DNA of 64,000 nucleotides, taken from positions 310,001 through 374,000 of the forward strand of contig CP091739.1 in assembly GCA_022010095.1 (NCBI GenBank). Direction: 5' to 3'. Position numbers and translations under genes: made by a program. Shown in pieces: positions 22,608 through 34,358 of this stretch; position 1 is the stretch's first letter, and each line of letters starts with the position of its first letter. This DNA is from Clostridium sp. (GTDB lineage: Bacteria > Bacillota_I > Bacilli_A > RF39 > UBA660). The notes below the pieces were generated by a model. It saw only the letters and a list, made by a program, of their open reading frames with translations. It had not been told where the DNA came from and did not search any database.

Positions 22608-24242
22608 TTATATGTATTTTTTTGATAATATTTTATCTATTATTGTATTACCTATAGTGTCGTTTATTGATCCATTTTTATATGTTATAGTTAAATATAT
22701 TATTACGCCTATCATTCCATGTATAGCAAGACTTACAAGTGAAGTATATCTTGTATAATTAAATTTAATAAATATTTTTTTGATAATGTAAGTGGAACTA
22801 TTAAACATATTGATGGTAATATTAATTTCTTTAGTAAATCAATTGTAGGTCTATATGTAAATTTCATTTCTTTTTTAAGATATATTAATGCGATTGTTAT
22901 TGATATTGAATAACCTATTATTGTTGATACTATTGTTGCTGTATAAGCTGGTAAGCCAATTCTATCAAATATTAATATAAGTGGTATATCTAAAAGTGCA
23001 TTTGATACTAAACCAGCAATTGAATTTATATATACTATTTTTAAACTTTCTCATACTTTGAAGACAAGTATTTATAACGCTCCATACTCCAAAGAATATA
23101 TGACTTATTGCTGATACTTTTAGTACTGTACTTCCATATTCACTAGCACCATAAAATAATGTATAACTTTCATTTGAAAGAATAAGTAACATTAATGCCA
23201 TAGGTATAGTTATTATAAGCATTGTACTTATTGCTTGATTGAATCTTCTATTTACTTCTGTCATATCTTTTTTTAACAAAAGCAGATGTTACATGTGGAA
23301 TTATATTAGTTGTAAGTGATATCGCAATAGCAATAATAACAGTACATATTTTAGGTGCCCAAGTTGATACAAGTGAAGACATCATTTCACTTTCTATTGC
23401 AGTATATCCCACTATATTTAATCCTTTTATGATAAGCTTAACATCAACTATTGTATATAGATTATCTACTATAGATATCATTATAAGCGGTATACAATAT
23501 TTAAGTATCTTTTTTTAGATATCTCTCTGTCAGTGATTTTATCTTCCTTTTTGCTTACTGGAAACTCACTTTTATTCTTTTTAACTTTAATAAGTAAATA
23601 TATATATGCAAAAAGTCCACCAAAGAAAGCACCAAGTAATGCAATACTTACTCCACTTGTTACACCTTTATTAAGTACTTTAATTGTTACATATGAACCT
23701 AAAAGTACTACAAGTATTCTAACAATTTGTTCAATTAACTGTGAATATGAAGTTGGAGTAATAAACTTATGTCCTTGCATATAACCTCTTAAAACACTTA
23801 AGAATGGTATTATTATTAAGCAAAATGATACCGCTCTTATAACAGTAGCAATATCATTTATAGAGTTACCACCTGTTACATCACTAATTATGAATTTAGC
23901 AATTAAATTTGCACCTAAAAACACTACTAAAAATGATACTATCGCAAGAATACCTATCATCTTTTTACCTATTTTATACGCTCTTTCTTTAGCGTCTAAT
24001 TTATCTAATGCTAAATATTCACTTATTATCATAGATATAGCAATAGGTATACCTGCTGTAGAAATATTTAAAAATAAATTATATATATTATAAGCATAAC
24101 TATATAGTGTTCCACCATTAGTACCAATTATTCCATAAAATGGTATTACATATAATGCACCTAATATTTTTAATAATAATTAGTATAATTGATGTAATAA
24201 GTGTTCCTTGTATGAATGTATTCTTTTTTTAATTTTTTTCAT
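22608..24242 (-). CDS. MurJ/SpoVB-type lipid flippase (MOP family)
   Basis: Polytopic membrane protein with about 14 hydrophobic segments: TLITSIILIIIKILGALYVI, NIYNLFLNISTAGIPIAIS (family signature), then RGYMQGHKFITPTSYSQLIEQ. The last block is the typical MVN/SpoVB loop. It probably flips lipid II or another polyprenyl-linked precursor. About 540 residues. Its ATG overlaps the stop of the ATP-grasp gene (ATGA). Several shifts near 23515, 23270, 23045 and 22780. Confidence 0.85.
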
Positions 24243-25279
24243 AGTTTCATCTTCTTCATTTCATCTTTACCTAATATTTTTAGATATTTGAGAAAGATGT
24301 CCTTCATGTTCATCATTAAATAAGTAATATTGAACAAGTCCATAACTAGGATATTCATTACCCTCCATAATAACAGGTCCATCTTTAGTTATTGCTATAT
24401 CCCAACCAACATATCTAACTTCAGGTACTTCAAGTGCTGCTTTTAAAGCCATATCAAATGCTTCTTTTACATAAGGAACAGTAACTGTATCAAACTTAAT
24501 CTTAGCAATTGGATGTTCAGTGTATACATTTGCTACATCATCTACTACTCTACTACATATTTTCCCATCCTCATTTAGTCTCATATATGCATCACTACAA
24601 CCTATAGCAATAGCATCATCAATATTAATACGAAGAGCATTTGCTAGTATATATGCTTTTATTATTTTTTTAACAAGAGTAACTATTCTAAATGAATTAA
24701 CCGCATATGGATTTAATTTATCAAGTTCAGGATGTTGTATTATTTCTTCTTCTACTAAATATAATCCTTTTATTCATAAGATCAATATGTAATATACTAG
24801 CATCTTTAACATCACTTACATCTATTTTTTCAATACCATGTCCTCCAAAATCTTTAGGTGGTTTAGCAAATACATGTTTTTTACCTTTTATAAACTTCTT
24901 TAAGTCATCAGGAGTTGCCACTCTTAAATCAAGAAAATCACGTTTTATATATTCTCTAAACACCTTATTAAATAGTATTTTATCTCTCATAACTGCAATA
25001 TAATCTTCATCATTTAAATACTTTAACATCTTATAAAAACTCTTAGTTGTTACATATGTTTTTCCTTTTGTTTTTCTGTTAAATTAATATAATCTCCTTT
25101 TTAAATAATCAGTATATCCAATACCATATTTAATAAAAATTTTTTTAATCATATCTCTTTTTAACATAACATTTACTTTTTATTATTACGTTTAGCAATA
25201 TCACTACTTAACTTATTTAATTTTTTTCATAATTAATTGCTTTTTACTTTCTTAAACATCATACTTTTTTTAAACTCAT
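24239..25279 (-). CDS. Sugar-transfer-associated ATP-grasp enzyme
   Basis: Resembles the ATPgrasp_ST family found with envelope and polysaccharide genes. KKHVFAKPPKDFGGHGIEKI (ATP-grasp P-loop-like lysine region), then LNPYAVNSFRIVTLV, and the family hallmark YVGWDIAITKDGPVIMEGN (metal-binding Glu/Asn). Start MSLKKSMMF at 25279 with GAGGT. About 340 residues. Stop overlaps the flippase start, and the start overlaps the alr stop, so alr, ATP-grasp and flippase look translationally coupled, consistent with an envelope role. Confidence 0.75.
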
Positions 25280-26496
25280 TTTTATTACCTCATTTCTATG
25301 TTCTACTATACCTACCACTTTATTATTTTTTTATATACACTTTAGGTAATGTTTTTACCTATATTAACAAGTGTATTATGAATAGATGTATTATTAAGTC
25401 TTGATATCATACCAAGTGTTATACCATCTCCTAAAACAGTAACTTCATCACCTATATTCACACTATCATCTATTAGTATGCTCATCATACACATAGATAT
25501 TTCACCAATAACAGGATATTTCTTATTATTTATAATTACATATCTATTTATGTGTGATATACCAATACCATCATCAAATCCAATAGGTATTGTTGCTATT
25601 TTTTCATCTTTAGTTGATGTATAAAGCATACCATATCCTACTTTATCACCTGCATGTATATGTTTAATTTGTATAATATTTGTTTTGACTTTTAGTGCTG
25701 GTGTAAGCTTAATATTAACATCACTATATGTCTCACTTATGTTATACTTCTTTATTAAATATTTATTTCTTATCTTTCTAAGTATATCTTTAGGATTATT
25801 ACTAAGTGCGCGAGGACTTATATCATAACCATATAATATAGTTCCAAATCTAACACCATTTGCAAATTCAATTTTAGGATGAGCAAGTAATATAAAACTA
25901 CTACTTAAATGTACTATTGGTATACTTTTTTTAAATTAATATCACTTGTTATATTCTTAAAATTATTTACTTGCATATCAAAATATCTATCATTAATACC
26001 AGGTGTTGCAAAATGAGTAAATAATCCTTCTAAATATACATTATCATTCTTCTTTAAAAGACTAATTACTTTATTAAACTCATCTTTATCACTTATACCA
26101 ATTCTATTCATACCAGTATCTATTTTAATATGAACTTTATATTTAGATTTATTTTTTTATGAATTAACTTACTTATATAATCATAACTCACAATAGTAAG
26201 TGTTATATTATTTTTAATTGCTATATCTATGCTATCCAGTTCAATAGGTTCTACACATAATATAGATATATCTTTATTATATTCTCTTATTTCAAGTGCT
26301 TCTTCTAAAGAGGATACTGCAAAGTAATTAATACCACACTCTATTAAATCATTTACTATATAATAACCATGTCCATATGCATTAGATTTAACCATTGCTA
26401 TATAATATTTATAATCATTATATTTTTCTATTATGTTTGATACATTATTTCTTAATGAATCAATATTTACTTCTACAAATGTTTTTTTCTATACAT
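25276..26496 (-). CDS. alr: Alanine racemase
   Basis: PLP enzyme that makes D-alanine for peptidoglycan. MYRKTFVEVNIDSLRNN at the start, PLP lysine in MVKSNAYGHGYY, IDTGMNRIGI, and C-terminal catalytic tyrosine block AGDKVGYGMLYTS. The raw frame ends at 25342 within KTLPKVYIK; removing one T from two runs extends it to VVGIVEHRNEVIK and a TGA that overlaps the next ATG. About 400 residues. RBS AGGTGG. It shows that the organism makes a cell wall. Confidence 0.93.
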
Positions 26497-26552
26497 TTTT
26501 CATCCACCTATCTAATTTTTATCACATTAGGATTATTTTTTTAAAAAGAAAA

Positions 26553-26583
26553 AGAGGCATATTATTTTTACATAATAGCCTCT
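26553..26583 (-). terminator. Terminator upstream of alr
   Basis: Stem GAGGC-TATTAT / ATAATA-GCCTC with one bulged A, followed on the minus strand by TTTTTCTTTTT. It separates the membrane protein gene from alr. Confidence 0.75.
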
Positions 26584-26597
26584 TCATAACAATTTAT

Positions 26598-27090
26598 TTA
26601 TCTTTTTTTATTATCATTAAACGCATAAGGTAAGAATTTCAATAGAATAATAATTATATATAAGAATGGTAACAATAATAAAATAGATTCTAATATCTCT
26701 CTAGTATTCATCTTATCATATACTTCTATTAAATGTCTAAATGCATCTCTAAAACATGTTGAACATAAAAAAATATTATTATTCCTACAACAACAGCGCT
26801 ACTGATACTTTGAATTAATATTTTTTTAGGTGTTGTTTCATTTTCTAATTTAGCATTAACATCAAATCTAATAATTGGCTTACTTTTTCTTATCTTTAGT
26901 TGACCATTTTAATTCTATTTTTTCTCCTGAAATCGCAATACCAAATGTAAGTCCAACTACTAAATATAATGGAAGATAAAGTATATCATTAAAAAGCAAT
27001 TGATAATAATAATCCTACACATAACCCAATACATATTCCTAAAACAAATGCAACATCCCCTGAATCTTCTGTATTTTTCTTTTTCTTCAT
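26598..27090 (-). CDS. Membrane protein of unknown function
   Basis: Start MKKKKNTEDSGDVAFVLGI at 27090 behind AGGAGGA. Hydrophobic segments (LGICIGLCVGLLLSIAF, then LYLPLYLVVGLTFGIAIS), a soluble stretch IRFDVNAKLENE, another segment, and a C-terminal region REILESILLLLPFLYII ending with a basic tail. About 160 residues, four predicted membrane helices. No family recognised. Frame breaks at about five homopolymers. Confidence 0.55.
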
Positions 27091-27144
27091 AATTTTATTC
27101 TTCCTCCTATTGTAATAATATCATATTTTTTTAGTAAATGTATA

Positions 27145-27913
27145 TCATACTTCAATAAGTTCACTAATTTTTATCTTTAAATGCTATATATATTGGTATA
27201 TTTGAATCAATACTTTCTCTATTTACTTCATATGCTTTTTTTCATATATATTATCATTTTTCACTTATATGAACAAGCATTATATATTTAGTATCTGGTC
27301 CTATAAAAGTGATTTAAATACATCGCACAGTCTTCATTACTTAAATGCCCTTCATCACCAATATTTCTATATTTAATGTATTCAAATTTCTTGCCATTCA
27401 TTTCCATTTCTACATCATGATTACTTTCAAGTAAGTATACTGTTTTTATATTTTTAAGTTTTTTTCATGATATCTAGAATGTATCATACCTGTATCTGTC
27501 ATATATGCTAGTGATTTATTTTCATATTCAAATACGAATCCAAAGCCTTTTTTATCATGACTTATAGGTATTTTTAGTAAACTTAATTCCCATTATATTA
27601 TCAAATTCATCAAAGAATTCATAATTCTTTTATGTAATCTTTTTTATTATATTCATTAAATGTTTCAATAGACATATATATTTTAGTATTATAAACTCTA
27701 TTAAATGAGTGTAAACTTTTAACATGATCACTATGAGCATGTGTTACAATTATGAAATTTAAATCTTCAGGATTCTCACCTATTTCATATAATGCATCTT
27801 TAAGTTTTTCCCAAAAGGTAGACCTGCATCTATTAAAAAAATTTTTATATTATTTATATTCAAAAAAATGTAGAGTTTCCACTACTACTACTTCCTAAAA
27901 CTACTACTTTCAT
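27145..27913 (-). CDS. WalJ/YycJ-like MBL-fold hydrolase
   Basis: Metallo-beta-lactamase fold, similar to WalJ (YycJ), a putative 5' exonuclease. MKVVVLGSSSSGNSTFF start, metal site THAHSDHVKSL, second site MTDTGMIHSRY with NHDVEMEMNG, and later GHLSNEDCAMYL with MLVHISEKND. About 255 residues. Raw frame broken at least six times; after correction it ends FKDKISELIEV. In Bacillus it goes with the WalRK locus, but no two-component gene is nearby. Confidence 0.85.
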
Positions 27914-27985
27914 AAAAACCACCAAAAAAATATTATATCACACTTCATATATTGTTTCTTTTTCTAATTTTTTTATCAAATTTTT

Positions 27986-29012
27986 TTATTTAATTATGAA
28001 ATTCAGATCAGTTTTTTTCCAGTAACATCACTAACATTAAATTTATTTAAAACTTCATTATTTTTTTAACATACACTGTTTTTTTAAATTAGAACTTCTA
28101 AAAAAACAAATGATAAATTTACTCCATCTTTTTAAATCAAAAACTACTTAAATCAAGAGATTCAATACTTGTATTCCAAAAACATAAAAAGCCATATTTG
28201 ATACATTACTTGTATTAATATTATTTAAATTGATACTAGAAGATGAACAGCTTTTTAAACATCGCATTCATATCTATAACATTTGATGTATCAGCACCAT
28301 TTAAGTCTATACTACTTGCTCTACTTTCTATGAACATTCCAGCCATTGATACAAGTGGTTTTCCATTTATACTAGTACATATTTTATCATTAACAGGTGA
28401 TGTATCTCTTTTATTAGTTAATGTAATTCCCCAGCCATCAGTATCAATATTAGACCAACCATCTCCAGCAACTGGACCAATTTCAGTTTTATAACTTTGC
28501 TTATATCTATATGTATAGACACCATTTATATATTCGCTTCCTTGAGTAAGTTCACCATCATAAGTACATTCATATATTTGTGGTATAGATGGATTATCAT
28601 CAGCAGTATTATCACCAGTATCAATGCATTTTCCTTCAGCTATTTTATCAGTAGTAAGTTCTCCTAAATTATTAAATTTTCCGCTTATACAATATGTATC
28701 ATTGCTTACTTGAAAATCAGTAATATTTCCCTTACTATCTAATTTAACACTATATTTTAAATCACTTGTATCCATATCAAGCTTATTATTATCATTTGAT
28801 ATAGAACTAATATTATTGCCTCTCATACTTTCACTAATATACTTTTTTTAGAAATTTCTTTATAAACATTTTTTTAGCATCGGTCAAAAAAATACATCCT
28901 TTTTAGCTTTATTAAACATACTAAGTACATTTGGTACAGCTACAAGAACTAATATTGCAAGTATCGCTATCACCGCAAGTAATTCAACCAATGTAAATCC
29001 CTTTTTATTCAT
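27986..29012 (-). CDS. Prepilin-headed protein with a short BspA repeat array
   Basis: Start MNKKGFTLVELLAVIAILA at 29012, a standard class III prepilin leader almost identical to the protein at 9206 (VLVAVPNVLSMFNKAKKD). Then a pilin-like middle domain (LDMDTSDLKYSVKLDSKG), the YTYRYKQSY block, and only about four BspA repeats (MAGMFIESRASSIDLN, ESLDLSSFDLKDG). It ends NNEVLNKFNVSDVTGK with no DUF6273 module. Length about 335. A truncated relative, either natural or shortened by a recombination that left the detached tail at 29075. Confidence 0.65.
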
Positions 29013-29019
29013 ATAATCA

Positions 29020-29070
29020 CATCCTATCATCACAATAAATTATACAATATAAAAAGTATTATTTCTAGTA
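29020..29070 (-). promoter_or_regulatory. Third copy of the terminator/promoter block
   Basis: Related to 9118 and 12808: GGTACTAGAAATAATAC with TTTTTATATTG, then TATAAT on the minus strand and AGGATG before the ATG at 29012. Confidence 0.45.
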
Positions 29071-29074
29071 CCTA

Positions 29075-29290
29075 TTATTTTTTATCTACGATGTCTGTAA
29101 AATACCCTGGCCAATCATCCTCACCATCTATATAGTCAATATGCACATATTCAGCAGTTACATTATTGCTATCATATTTAGTGACAGCTCCACCAATTAA
29201 ATTTGTACAATTTTCAAACATAATAGTATCCATATATACTTCATTTGTAAAAAGTATCATTCTTATTATAAATAGTGTTTGTTTATTTTT
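29075..29290 (-). pseudogene. Detached BspA-array tail
   Basis: An open segment that begins inside the last repeat (NEVYMDTIMFENCTNLIGG) and carries the usual post-array block (KYDSNNVTAEYVHIDY) to WPGYFTDIVDKK and a stop. No leader, no ribosome-binding site and no repeats upstream. It matches the ends of the proteins at 8676, 10437 and 17655. Most likely a remnant left by recombination between BspA genes, or a spare cassette. Confidence 0.55.
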
Positions 29291-29383
29291 TTCATTACCA
29301 CAATACTATTATTAGTATGTAATAATTATAGCAAAAATTTACTCCTCTCACAATCAAACATTTGTTCTTATTTGAGTTTAATC

Positions 29384-29412
29384 AAAAAGCTGACCTATTT
29401 TGCCAACTTTTT
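29384..29412 (-). terminator. Terminator of polC
   Basis: Eleven-base stem AAAAAGTTGGC / GTCAGCTTTTT (wobble pairs) immediately after the polC stop, with a TTTTT run in its 3' arm. Confidence 0.65.
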
Positions 29413-32400
29413 AAAAATCAAACAAACTTAATTGTGAGCTTTCTGGCATACTGTTGAAGATACCCATTGCTCTCATTTTATCTATAAGTGTTTGAGAAAC
29501 TTTACATCTATTTTGAAAGTCTTCAATGCTTATGAATGGATGTTTTTTTGCTTCTGATTCTATGTTTTTTTAGCAACTGTTTCACCTAGTCCATCAATGG
29601 TAATGAATGGTGGAATAATTGTATTATCATCTTGTACACCGAATGTAAGACCTTTACTTTTATATAAATCAAATGGAGCTACTTTAATATTTCTTGCTGC
29701 CATTTCAAGTGCTACATTAAGACATTCAAGAACGCCATTTTCTTTATTAGTTGCTTCATAACCTTTATTTTTTTAATTTCAATAATTTTTATTTTTTTAT
29801 TGAATCATATCCATTAATCATAGCTTCTATATCAAAATCTGTTGCTTTTGTACTAAACCATGATGCATAGAAGTATGCTGGCATATGTACTTTATACCAT
29901 GCGATTCTAAATGCGCTTGTTACGTATGCTGCTGCGTGTGCTTTAGGGAACATGTACTTAATCTTTTGACAAGAATCAATGTACCATTCTTCAATACCTG
30001 CTTCTTCCATTGTCTTTCTATGTTCTGCCCATGTAGCTGGATCTTTAGATGCTTTTCCTTTACGAACAAATTCCATTATTTTGAATGCTTTTATTGGTTT
30101 CATACCTTTATACATTAAATATACCATTATATCATCACGACAACCAATTACATCTTTAAATGGAACTTTTATATTACCATTTTCATCTGGTGTACATAAG
30201 TCTCTTGCATTACCTAACCATACATCAGTACCATGAGAAAGTCCTGATATTTTAACAAGTTCTGCGAATGTAGTTGGTTTAGTTTCAGCAACCATACCTA
30301 TTGTAAATGGAGTACCAAATTCTGGAATACCAAGTGTACCTGTTGGGCACATTATTTGTTCGTTTGTAACCCCAAGTACCTTTGTACTTGTAAATATACT
30401 CATTGTATCTTTATCATCAAGTGGAACATCAAGTACATTAGTATGACTTAAATCTTGAATAAGTCTTAGCTGTGTTGGATCAGAGTGGCCTAAAATATCT
30501 AGTTTAAGCAGATTTTCTTCAATTGAATGGTAATCAAAGTGAGTTGTTCTCCATGCGGATGTTGGATCTTCTGCTGGAAATTGGAATGGTGTAAAATCGC
30601 TTACATCCATATAATCAGGAACAACTACTATACCGCCTGGATGTTGTCCTGTTGTTCTTTTAACTCCAGTGCATCCCATAGCAAGTCTTTCTATTTCACA
30701 ACTTCTTTTATCTAAGATACCTCTATCTTCAAAGTATCCTTTTACAAATCCATATGCTGTTTTTTCTGCGACAGTACCTATTGTACCTGCTCTATAAACA
30801 TTATCAACACCGAACAACACTTTCGTATATTCGTGAGCTGATGCTTGATTTAAATCTGAGAAGTTAAGGTCTATATCTGGAACTTTATCAGCATTAAAAC
30901 CAAGGAAAGTAGCAAATGGCATATCCTGTCCATCTTTATACATATGCTCACCACAATTAGGGCATATCTTATCAGGTAAATCAAATCCACTTGAATAAGT
31001 AGAACCAAGAGGATTACCTTCTTCATCATTAAATAAACTTGTTTGACATTTTAAACATCTATAGTGTGCCGGTAATGGATTTACTTCTGTAATACCCATC
31101 ATTGTTGCTACAAAACTACTACCAACAGAACCTCTTGAACCAACAATGTATCCATCATCATTAGAGTGTTTAACAAGTCTTTGAGCAATTAAGTATATTG
31201 GATCAAATCCACCACCTATTATACCTCCGAGTTCTTTTTTTACTTTAGAAGCAAGACTCTTTTCATTAAGTTCTCCATCTTCTTCTGTCCATTCACTCTT
31301 TACTTTTTTTCACCAATTAATTCTTTTTACTTTATCAAAACCAGAGATAAGTGTTTCATGTAAATTATCAAATGTTTTTTCTATAAGTTCATCTTCACTT
31401 ATACCTTCATTTTCACTCTTTAATCTATTATACCAATAATTATATACTGCATCTCCATATAATTCTTTAGAAATTCTTTCTTCAATATTATGTGGAAGTG
31501 GACTTCCATACCAAGACTTTGCCTTATCAAATACAAGATCTGTAACTACTCTTGGACAATCAAGATAAGTTTTTCCATCATCAGCTTTAACTCTTGGACT
31601 AAATGGAATACCTTTTGTATCCATAATTACTTCAAATTCACTTACCATATCACATATTTTATTTGTATTAGTAACTACTATTTCATATGCTAAATCTTCA
31701 TCTAAAAAATCAAAATCTTTAAGCATTTCCTCAGTAGTTCTGAAATGTTGAGATGGTATATTTGTTATATTACTTTTTAGCAAGTGGATGCCTTCCTCCA
31801 CCCGGAACTTTTTGATTAACAATAATTTCTCTATATATTTTATCTTCTCTTGTAAAATGATGAACATCTCCTGTCGCAACAATTATTTTTCCTGCACTCT
31901 TAGTTGCATCAATTACTTTTTTTATATGTGTTTTTAAGTTCAAATATATTAGCAAAAATCACTTGTTTGTATTAAATGATCATACACTTCTGGTGGTTGA
32001 ACATCTACATAATCATAGAAGTTAATTATATTTGTAAGTTCTTCTCCATCTTTACTTCTTGCCTCAATAAAAACTTCACTTTCATAACATCCACTTCCGA
32101 TAAGTAATCCTTCACGAAGTTCATTAAGTTTACTTCTTAAAATTCTAGGTGTTTTTATATAAATATGTAGTGTTCGCAAGTGATATAATTTTAAATAAAT
32201 TTTTAAGACCTGTTCTATTTAAGGCTATTGCATTAAAATGGAATGTTCTACCAAATTTATGTATTTCATCTTTAGGAATTAATCTTTCAAGTGAATTAAC
32301 TGTATCATAATTTTGACCTATTAATCTTTTTGTAACATTTTTATGAAATACAAGTGCTGTACCTTCAGCATCATAATCTGCTCTATGGTGACTTTCTTCA

Positions 32401-34172
32401 TCCCATGGTACATTATATCTTTTAACAAGTGCTGATAAACTATGTCTTGCAAATCCTTGATCAAGTGCTCTTGATAGTTCTAATGTATCTATAACTGTAT
32501 TAGTAAACTCTCCTAGAGAATACTTTTTTTCATAGACATTTCTATAAAGGAAATATCAAATTTAGCATTATGGGCAACCATTGGAGCGTCCCCAGCCCAA
32601 TCCAAAAATTCTTTTGTAACAGTTCCTTCATCATCTGCATCTTTAACCATTTCATCTGTTATTTCAGTAAGCTCAGTTATTTTATCAGGAATGTGTCTTC
32701 CTGGATTAATAAATTTATCAAATCTATCAGTAATAACTCCATCTTTTATTTTAACCGCACCTATTTCAATCATTTGATCTCCATTAGCGGCATTAAATCC
32801 AGTTGTTTCTGTATCGTATACTACAAATTCTGTTCCTTCAAGTAGTAAGTCTGTTCCTTTTACTACTATCTTAACTGTATCATCAACAAGAGTAAGTTCA
32901 GTTCCAAAAAGTCCTTTAAATATTGGTGGATTTTCTACGTCTTTCTCTGCTTTTTCTATTTTCTTTTGAAGTTCTATTTTTTCTTCTTCAGTTAAGTTAT
33001 CATTAAGTTCACTTTTTAAGTTATCAAGTGTTTCTTTGACTTTCTTTCTAACACCTTTATTGTATCCTTTTATAATTTGATATGCGATAGGAAAAGCCTG
33101 ACAACCATTATGATCAGTAATTGCTACACCCTTATATCCCATATCAATAGTTCTACTTACAAGTTCACATGTATGAGCACCTAAATCTAATCTAGTAAGT
33201 CCATCCATTTGACTCATCATAGTATGAGCATGTAATTCTACCCTTTTAACTTCTGCATTATCTACTATTTTTAATTTTCAGTTTTTTTCATATGTCTCTA
33301 TATCATTAACGCTAAATTCATAGTCGTTACTTCTTGTATTATACTTTGTAGTACCTTTTAAATTTATACCACTTATCTTTTTTAATATTTGAAAGAAAAT
33401 AATCAAATTCTTCTTGTTTCTTTAGTAAAAAAATATTTGCCATTATACTATCAGTGTAATCAGTTAATTTAAGAGTAATTATAAACCAACCACTTTGAGT
33501 ACTTTTTGAGTCAACACCAAATACTTTTGCTATAAGTACAACCTTGTCTTCAGCTGCAATTAGATTCTTTATTTGCGATACATCTCCAGCAATAGGATTA
33601 CCTTTAATAGTAGTTCTTGTCTTCTTACTTTTTAACTTCATCATGTACTTCTATTAATGATTCTTTAAATTTTTTTCTCTTTCTTTTTTTCATTAATAGT
33701 TGCTTTAATATTTATATCGTCAAAGCCCATATCACTTAAAAATACTTCTATTTTATCAGTAAGTTCTTCTATCTTATTTTTTTCAGCACTATTTAATACT
33801 TCAATATTAACACAATTACCATCAAAAAGTGATTTTTATCTTTTTTTAATACATTCAAGCATTGGACAAGATTTAACTAATATATCAAAATAATATAAAA
33901 AAAGTATTCTTTTAAAGTATTTATTATTCTCCTTAATAATAAATTTATATCTTATTTTATCAACACCATCTAAAGTAGTACCTTTTTTTCATATAATTCA
34001 TGAAACATATCTATTGGAAATAAAAAAATCATTAATGATAACTATAGTCATTTTATTAGTTTTTCTTATTTAGAAGCACTTCTTTTTAATTCAGCATTTT
34101 TCTAAATATTTAGTGAAATTTTTCATTTAATTTAATTGTATTTGCTAATTTTAATAGTCTTATATCTTTCAT
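29411..34172 (-). CDS. polC: DNA polymerase III subunit alpha, PolC type
   Basis: Main replicative polymerase of low-GC Bacillota, with built-in proofreading. Order: N-terminal domain from [18 protein letters not shown] (34172); OB fold [17 protein letters not shown] domain [15 protein letters not shown] and [13 protein letters not shown]; 3'-5' exonuclease [20 protein letters not shown]; polymerase with zinc finger [11 protein letters not shown] and ICPNCGEHM; catalytic [11 protein letters not shown]-terminal [11 protein letters not shown]. Over 1,500 residues, slightly long for PolC. Many single-base excesses, with long clean stretches. RBS AGGTG at 34172. The TnpB element lies directly upstream. 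Confidence 0.95.
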
Positions 34173-34199
34173 TTCACTTCACCTATTCAATTATACCTA

Positions 34200-34352
34200 T
34201 TGAACAAAAAGACAAATTAAAATTTGTCCTTGAAATCTCACGATTCCAAATTTCTGCTTCATAGACCCATTAAGATGACTTCTCCACAGACTTAAATTCC
34301 GATAGTCGCTACCGTATTTTTTGTTCTTACCTTTCTATATAAACTAATTTTA
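34200..34352 (-). ncRNA. Probable omega RNA (right end of the TnpB element)
   Basis: Directly after the tnpB stop lies a conserved-looking sequence: GGTAGCGACTATCGG, CTGTGGAGAAGTCATC, TTAATGGGTCTATGAAGCAG, ending TTTGTCTTTTTG. This layout (guide RNA scaffold overlapping the 3' end of tnpB and ending at the element boundary) is what IS200/IS605-type TnpB nucleases use; the GAAGTCATCTTAATGGG part resembles scaffolds of clostridial TnpB elements from memory. The guide would be the host sequence just past the end, toward polC. Confidence 0.65.
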
Positions 34353-34358
34353 ACATAT

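Noticed and set aside
29885..30236. Plus-strand Cys/His/Phe-rich open frames opposite polC
   Set aside because: Shadows of the highly conserved PolC polymerase domain; no start signal and biased low-complexity content.
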